From positions 8,621,730-8,685,729 of the forward strand of contig NW_024881324.1 in assembly GCF_018691265.1 (NCBI RefSeq): a stretch of DNA of 64,000 nucleotides, written 5' to 3'. Positions 58,501-64,000 of this stretch are shown piece by piece. Origin of the DNA: Tyto alba (lineage: Eukaryota > Chordata > Aves > Strigiformes > Tytonidae). Under the pieces are notes generated by a model that saw only the letters and a list, made by a program, of their open reading frames with translations, ran no database searches and was not told the DNA's origin. Position 1 is the first letter of the stretch. Every line of letters starts with the position of its first letter. Position numbers and translations under genes: made by a program.

Positions 58501-61367
58501 ACCATCTTCAGTCTTTCCTAGAAAGAAAAAAGGTTCCTGCAATCTCAATTTGGGTAAACATAGCCACACAACAAAGTCCAGATTTTCTTTTAATTTGGCT
58601 ATCGATTTCCCCATAAGCATTACAAGAAAAAAAATTTACAGTGTTCAAAAACTGGCCAAACTTTATTCACTAAGTGACGTCTAATACCCCGTAAGTCCAC
58701 AAAACAAAATAGTCAGAAAAGTCTGCAACCCCATATGCATTCTTTATTTAAAATGCTGAATGTGGTTCCACACAGTATGAATGTGATCATGGCAGAAGTT
58801 ACAACCTGTACCACTTCAGGAATCCTCAAAACATCCCGTTGACACAGGAATGTAAAGTCTCCCTCACAGAGGTATTGTCAGTAAATGCATTTAACACATT
58901 TTTTTTTTAACAATTTTAAAACAAGTAAGTTTTTGGATGTAAATGAAAATGAATTATTACTGATGTCAGGAAAATAATTCATAATAAAGAAAGACAGAAT
59001 TTATCAGGAGGCACAGTACCTTGCTCAAAAGCAAAGAATGGATTTTAGTGTGGTAATGACAAGCACGTAAGTCCTGTTCTCCTGCCACTAGCCACAGTGA
59101 ATGAATTAGTTTGATAAATAATGCAGTTTTGAGGTGAGGGAGAGTACAAAATGATGACTAAGGCAGTCTTAAACCATTTGTTTCTATTATTGGTACAATA
59201 AATCTGGGCAAAGAATGCCTGGTACTAACAGACTGACAGGATTTGGAGATTATGCCCAGTAACCAACACTACATAAATGTAGAGAAAATTTATGCAGAAT
59301 TGACATAATGCTTAACTTTTTCTAGAAAACATTAGTAAAAGGTGCTGTAAGATGCAGAGGATCCAACACAAACATTCAGTCTTTAACCACAGGTCACAAA
59401 AGCCAAAGACAAAATCTTTCATATGTCTATTCAAAAGAAGATGAAACTATAAGAAGGTACAAAACAAATGTCTCTGGAACAATGTCATTGTCTCTCTGCA
59501 TCCAGCAAAGACCACCACACAAAAGAGCAGCAAGCTGAAATCAACTTAAAAATTACAGAAATTATACTGCACACTCACCCTTTGCAAATAATAGAAAATA
59601 CTGTCAAAAACCCTGCAATCTTTTGACTTGCTGTGTTCAGTCTGCCCAGTGTTTTAAAATATTTAGAGCACTGATGGGAGTCAAATTCACTAATAATGAA
59701 TCAGCATGATCTTTGCGGTTTGCTGCATGCAAAATACTGTGCAGCAAGTGTTCCTGCAAACAGAAGAAAGTTCAGACCCCTAAAATTACACAAAAGGAAA
59801 CATAAGTATCAAGGGAACTATTCCAAAGCTTGTGCGAGTCCAGTTTTTCAGGATCAATAGGAATTCTCATTCCATGCATCTGTCCAAAGAAGTGCAAAAA
59901 CTGATAGCCATAAAATTAATTCCAGCCAGTTATCACCATGAAAACACTTGCTACTTGTGCTGTATGCAAACTCACAAACAGCAGGATGGAAAAGGTCTCT
60001 GCAATGTGAACTCTGCTTTGAGCACAGAAACTCAGTCATACAATTAATTCCTAATGAAAACTCAAAGCCAGTCATCCACTGCATTTCTACCATGAAAGCT
60101 GTCCTGAAGATGATCAAAGTTCTGCACCCACTCTTGCAAAATCATTATTTATGTACCCAAGTATACAGAGATGCAGCAGATGAAAATCTATACCACCAGA
60201 AGAGCGATCAAGAATAATATGGCATGACACCTTATTTTGATGAAAATTTTGATTAGAACTATGAAACATGTAGCTAGGAGTCTTAGAAATAATTCACAGT
60301 ACATTTAATGTTGAAAGGAAAAATATACTTGTTTGAAACATTTGCAACAATGGTGTATTTTTTATGTATAAAAAACTGATTTGATAAATTACATATAAAG
60401 CTTAGAAGGGTTATGAAGATACAATTTCAATTTATCACTGCCATATGGGAGGGAGTCATCTCTGAAGATGATGCACTGTACAAAGTACTGTTCTAGTTTA
60501 TCACTAGGGGGATACTATAGGATCTAAACAAGATCTATGGACATAGAAGTCTTCTTTTAAGCAACACAATATTGTATGGCAGTGTATTACCCATTCCATC
60601 TTCTCTCTTTTGACCTTACTAAAAAAATCCCAATGAATTTAAATTAAACAAGATCACAAAAAAATGGAAATTTTTTAGTGATACTGCAGAAGGTAAAGAG
60701 AATATCTGAAAGCAAAATATAGTAAAACACCAACAAACAAAGTATTTTTGTACATTTGTGAATAAACCACCATTAATTGGCCCAAGTTAGAAGATACTTT
60801 TTCAAAAACCAGACCAGTCTGAATTAGATAAAGAAGTTCTGTATATTTACTTTTAAAATGTTTATGTTGGACAGGCCTAACATAAGCCACTGTATCTAAC
60901 TGCAACAATCCTTACTGTCCCTTGTGCTCCCAAAGCAATTAGAAAGGGATAAAACCAACAGAAGACCATACAGAAGAAATAAACTTAACAGTGGCAATCG
61001 ATTAAGATATTTTCTCACATACATATCTCTAATCTACACTATGCAATTGCCATAAATTTTATACTCTTCTGAATGTGAAAGTGAATCAAACATTCTTCTC
61101 CTCCAGAAGTATAAAACCATCATCATGGCATGGCAGTGCATCTAACAAGAATTATGGCAATCTGTCCAACACCTCATCTGCTGCACTATTTACCAGAATA
61201 TGGGCTTACACATTATTTGACAACAAATAAGCACGTAAAATACAAAAATAATGAATTAATATATATTTTAAGAATGTATTTTCAGGTAAAGGATTTCTTT
61301 AAATCTCACCAAAAAGGAAAAAAATTAGTCCCACTAAGGTTTGCAATATTACTAAACATTCATCTGT

Positions 61368-61399
61368 TGAAGTATAGCCTAGCATCAGGCTATACTTCA
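61368..61399. repeat. Perfect 13-bp hairpin in DTNBP1 intron
   Basis: TGAAGTATAGCCT (61368-61380) and AGGCTATACTTCA (61387-61399) are exact reverse complements around the 6-nt loop AGCATC. The stem is mixed sequence, not low complexity. Confidence 0.9.
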
Positions 61400-63708
61400 G
61401 ACTCAGGATTTTAGATTTCTTCATTCATTTTCCTTCTATGTCTGTTCTCAAAGCAAACAAGAACTGAAAAACAGAAAGAATTCTTAAACAAGACATCTGA
61501 AAAAAAATTAAACATAGTTGTCTGAATTGTAAGTCAAATGACACACTGTAAAATGTATTGACCCATTTCCATCCAGTGACTATCTGGAGTGCCACCTTCA
61601 ATGTATTCCTACAGAATGTTTCAGTTGAGCAGCTCATTTTAATTGGTAAATTAACCAGGAGTTTCTATTTTTCAGAAAACAGTGATCTGTCTGAAATGGA
61701 TACAAATGGTACTGAGAGCTTCATAGGAAGTACAGCTTCAGAACAGAAGCATTTTATCTTATGCCATAAGCCTGCAATTAGGTGCACATAAAAACTGTCA
61801 CAGAAGTGAGCTTCTGACAGTGCTTCCTAAAGGACACAGTGCAGTGCCTTGGGAACGCAAGAACTGCCGTAGGAGGCTGGAGGGATACAAGGAGTTTTCT
61901 GCAGTCAGAAACAATCCATTCTCAGTAGGAGGATGAAGGGAAAGGAAGTAGAATTGTGTTTGATTGAGAAAAGGATGAGAAACAAAAAGGCATGTTTTAA
62001 CACTAGTATGCATGCAAACAATCGCAGCAAGACTAATTAGAGAAAACAAGGGCAGATTCTAGACTTCATATGACGATACTGGTACCCTGATCAATGGATT
62101 TAAAAACAAAAAATTATTAAAAAAAATATTAAAAATCCAGAGATAAGCACACAGAAAAACAATCAATTTCCCCAAACATCAGGCTTAAAAATGTGTTGTG
62201 GAAAACACCTTGGAATGATGAATGCACTTTGAAACTAGTACTCAATGACAAAAGGGAAAAAAATGATCTGTTTGAACTGAAATAAAGTTGCTCTATTTAA
62301 CAGTGAGACCTATTTCCAAAAATCAGTTCCCATAGTTACCATAAGCTGCATTTCAAAGGTTTAACACTGACCTAAAGCACTTTATTTTAAAGCTTTCATA
62401 TAGGAAGATTTTTCAAAAGACTTGAAATACATGAGCTTCTAGCCTAAGCTCTACAGTGACTTTAATAAGACTACTTTTTGTTACATGCTTAAAATAACCA
62501 CAGTTTCTAGAGTTTGCAGCCATCTCAGTTTTCATACCTATATCATCAAAACATAGGAAAAACTCTGTTTTTTTTTTTTACACAAAACCATTCACTCCCT
62601 GAAAATAGTTCTTGTATTAGAGAGCACTGACTCCTGAAACCCTACCTGATTCTTTCAGTAGCTGGTATCACACTAAAAACCCCAAACACTGAAGAGAGAA
62701 GACAGGATATGAGTTCCAAACATACATAACAAATCACAATCATATTAACTGGCTGTTCATTAAGTATCTACATTGACAAGTGTCCTAATAATGAGCTATC
62801 AGTGCATTTCTTATCTAAATAAATACAGTGGCAATGATCAACCAGAAATTACCTGCATTTTTCCTGTTTTGTCTAGATCTGACCAAATGTAATCAGCCTG
62901 TAATTAAGTTAAGTAGTTTGCTTGGCATTCTATTTATAAAACTGATTAGATGCTGCTAAGCAGGCAACCATTTAACACTTTATTTTGATGTTGAAAGCAG
63001 AGGCTAGGGGAAGGGGAGAGGGAGTGAAGACTGCAGAGAGAACAAACAAAACTCAGAAAACTTCAGAAAGATGGCTATATTTTTAGGGGGTACAAATTTG
63101 TTGCTTTATGCAGACTTGAATTTGTGTATTATTTGGTTGAATAGCACACATTTTGAACTTTGAAATTATTACTATTAAATATTTAATTACTTAAATAGGT
63201 CTGAACAAGTGAATATTCAGCCATACTGACTACTGTTAACTCTTCCTGGAGAGAGACAAAATGCTGTTGCCCTGGCTTGGGAAAGAGAAAACCCAAGTTG
63301 TAGGAAGACCACTGCTGAGGTCCTGGCCTGAGATTAAGCTAACTGAACAGGATGTGAAAACCTAAAGGACAGGACATGAGAAATTACTAGATGTGACGGA
63401 CAACATAGTAAGATGCTGACAAAAGCTACAGATAGCACCATGAGGCATGGTGGGATTTCACAGATGATTAAAGGGGTGAGAAATAGCCAAACTTCACAGA
63501 AAATTGAAAAGGAACCTTTAAGGTATTGGGGACCTTCTGGGAGGCAGAACTTGCAACACCAGCAGTATTTTGGTAACCGTATCTGTAACACTATAGAAGG
63601 CCAAGATTCCCTGGGTAATAGTATCAGAAATATTACATTTCAGAAGCAAAACCAGGGCCAATAGGGAAAAAGTAATTAGGGTGGATTGTTTATTTGGGAG
63701 GAGACTGG

Positions 63709-63713
<5 letters not shown>

Positions 63714-63748
<35 letters not shown>
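63714..63748. repeat. Poly(A) run, A35
   Basis: This is the longest homopolymer run in the window, preceded by about 700 nt of purine-richer sequence. It could be a retroposed tail or simple slippage. Confidence 0.9.
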
Positions 63749-63752
<4 letters not shown>

Positions 63753-64000
63753 TACAAGGATGGCAAAAGAAAGGTCAGGAAAGGGGAAAATGGATAAACT
63801 ATACAAAATGTAACCAGTGCTGTCTGGTGCAGTCCTGCCCTTGATCACCACATCCTAACTGTGACCATAAGTCAAACCCGTTGTTCTGACCATACCACAT
63901 GAGTCAAGCTTGCTTCCACAACCAAGAACAGCGAGGAGGGTGCCAGGGTGCTTCCCCAGGCTAACAGGGACACTGGTTGGACAGATCAGGTAACCTGGTT

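Larger units (their letters stand above)
13405..64000 (-). other. DTNBP1: DTNBP1 (dysbindin-1) gene, 3' half
   Basis: Dysbindin-1 is a coiled-coil subunit of BLOC-1, which acts in biogenesis of lysosome-related organelles and in synaptic vesicle trafficking (known for the family). Four - strand exons join in perfect phase (23, 156, 144 and 248 nt) to give [20 protein letters not shown] through the acidic C-terminus SDESDSQTI. This matches my recollection of vertebrate dysbindin-1 apart from a diverged last 20 or so residues. The 5' half (N-terminus and the start of the dysbindin domain) is not in the window. The tail-to-tail arrangement with JARID2 agrees with the human locus. Confidence 0.95.
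51914..64000 (-). other. DTNBP1: DTNBP1 intron upstream of the microexon (partial)
   Basis: This is at least 12 kb of AT-rich intron. By translating - strand segments near donor-like sites I looked for the dysbindin exon encoding the preceding coiled coil and found none, so it is presumably beyond the window. Contents are A runs at 52815-52828, 54430-54442 and 63714-63748, an AT hairpin at 54348-54373, an imperfect tandem duplication at about 58395-58500, a perfect hairpin at 61368-61399 and a purine-rich segment ending in A35 at about 62990-63748. Confidence 0.8.

Overview
This is vertebrate nuclear DNA, most likely from a bird; another sauropsid is possible. The evidence is short exons with GT-AG introns, an AT-rich intronic background, few interspersed repeats, and two decayed CR1-type LINE fragments, the dominant retroelement of birds and reptiles. 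There are no operons, ribosome binding sites, prophage or CRISPR arrays.

The window holds the 3' parts of two convergent genes. On the + strand, positions 1 to about 12.7 kb carry the last four coding exons and 3'UTR of JARID2, the JmjC/ARID cofactor of Polycomb repressive complex 2. The exons are 4757-4887, 6955-7138, 8807-8914 and 10795-10971. Together they encode the last 199 residues: a helical linker after the JmjC domain, the C5HC2 zinc finger, and a basic, Ser-rich tail. The reading phases agree across every junction. On the - strand, about 13.4 kb to beyond 64 kb carries the 3' half of DTNBP1 (dysbindin-1, a BLOC-1 subunit). Its exons, in transcript order, are 51891-51913 (only 23 nt), 19630-19785, 17646-17789 and 14074-14321. 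They encode the last 189 complete residues: the end of the coiled coil, the LEQMDLMD segment and the acidic C-terminus. JARID2 and DTNBP1 lie tail to tail, about 0.7 kb apart, the same arrangement as at human 6p.

The rest is intron: JARID2 introns up to 10.8 kb, and from 14.3 kb to the window end DTNBP1 introns, including one of 32 kb. These hold simple repeats, homopolymer tracts, local GC-rich patches, the two CR1 fragments and several inverted repeats. I found no tRNA, rRNA or convincing nested gene. The DTNBP1 exon upstream of 51913 was not found and is presumably beyond position 64000.

The most notable observations are: a 23-nt DTNBP1 microexon whose skipping would create an immediate TGA; a GC-AG intron in DTNBP1; a possible in-frame 135-nt cassette exon in the JARID2 intron; a perfect 12-bp hairpin overlapping an internal AATAAA in the JARID2 3'UTR; and a perfect 13-bp hairpin in a DTNBP1 intron. 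I see no previously undescribed multi-gene system here.
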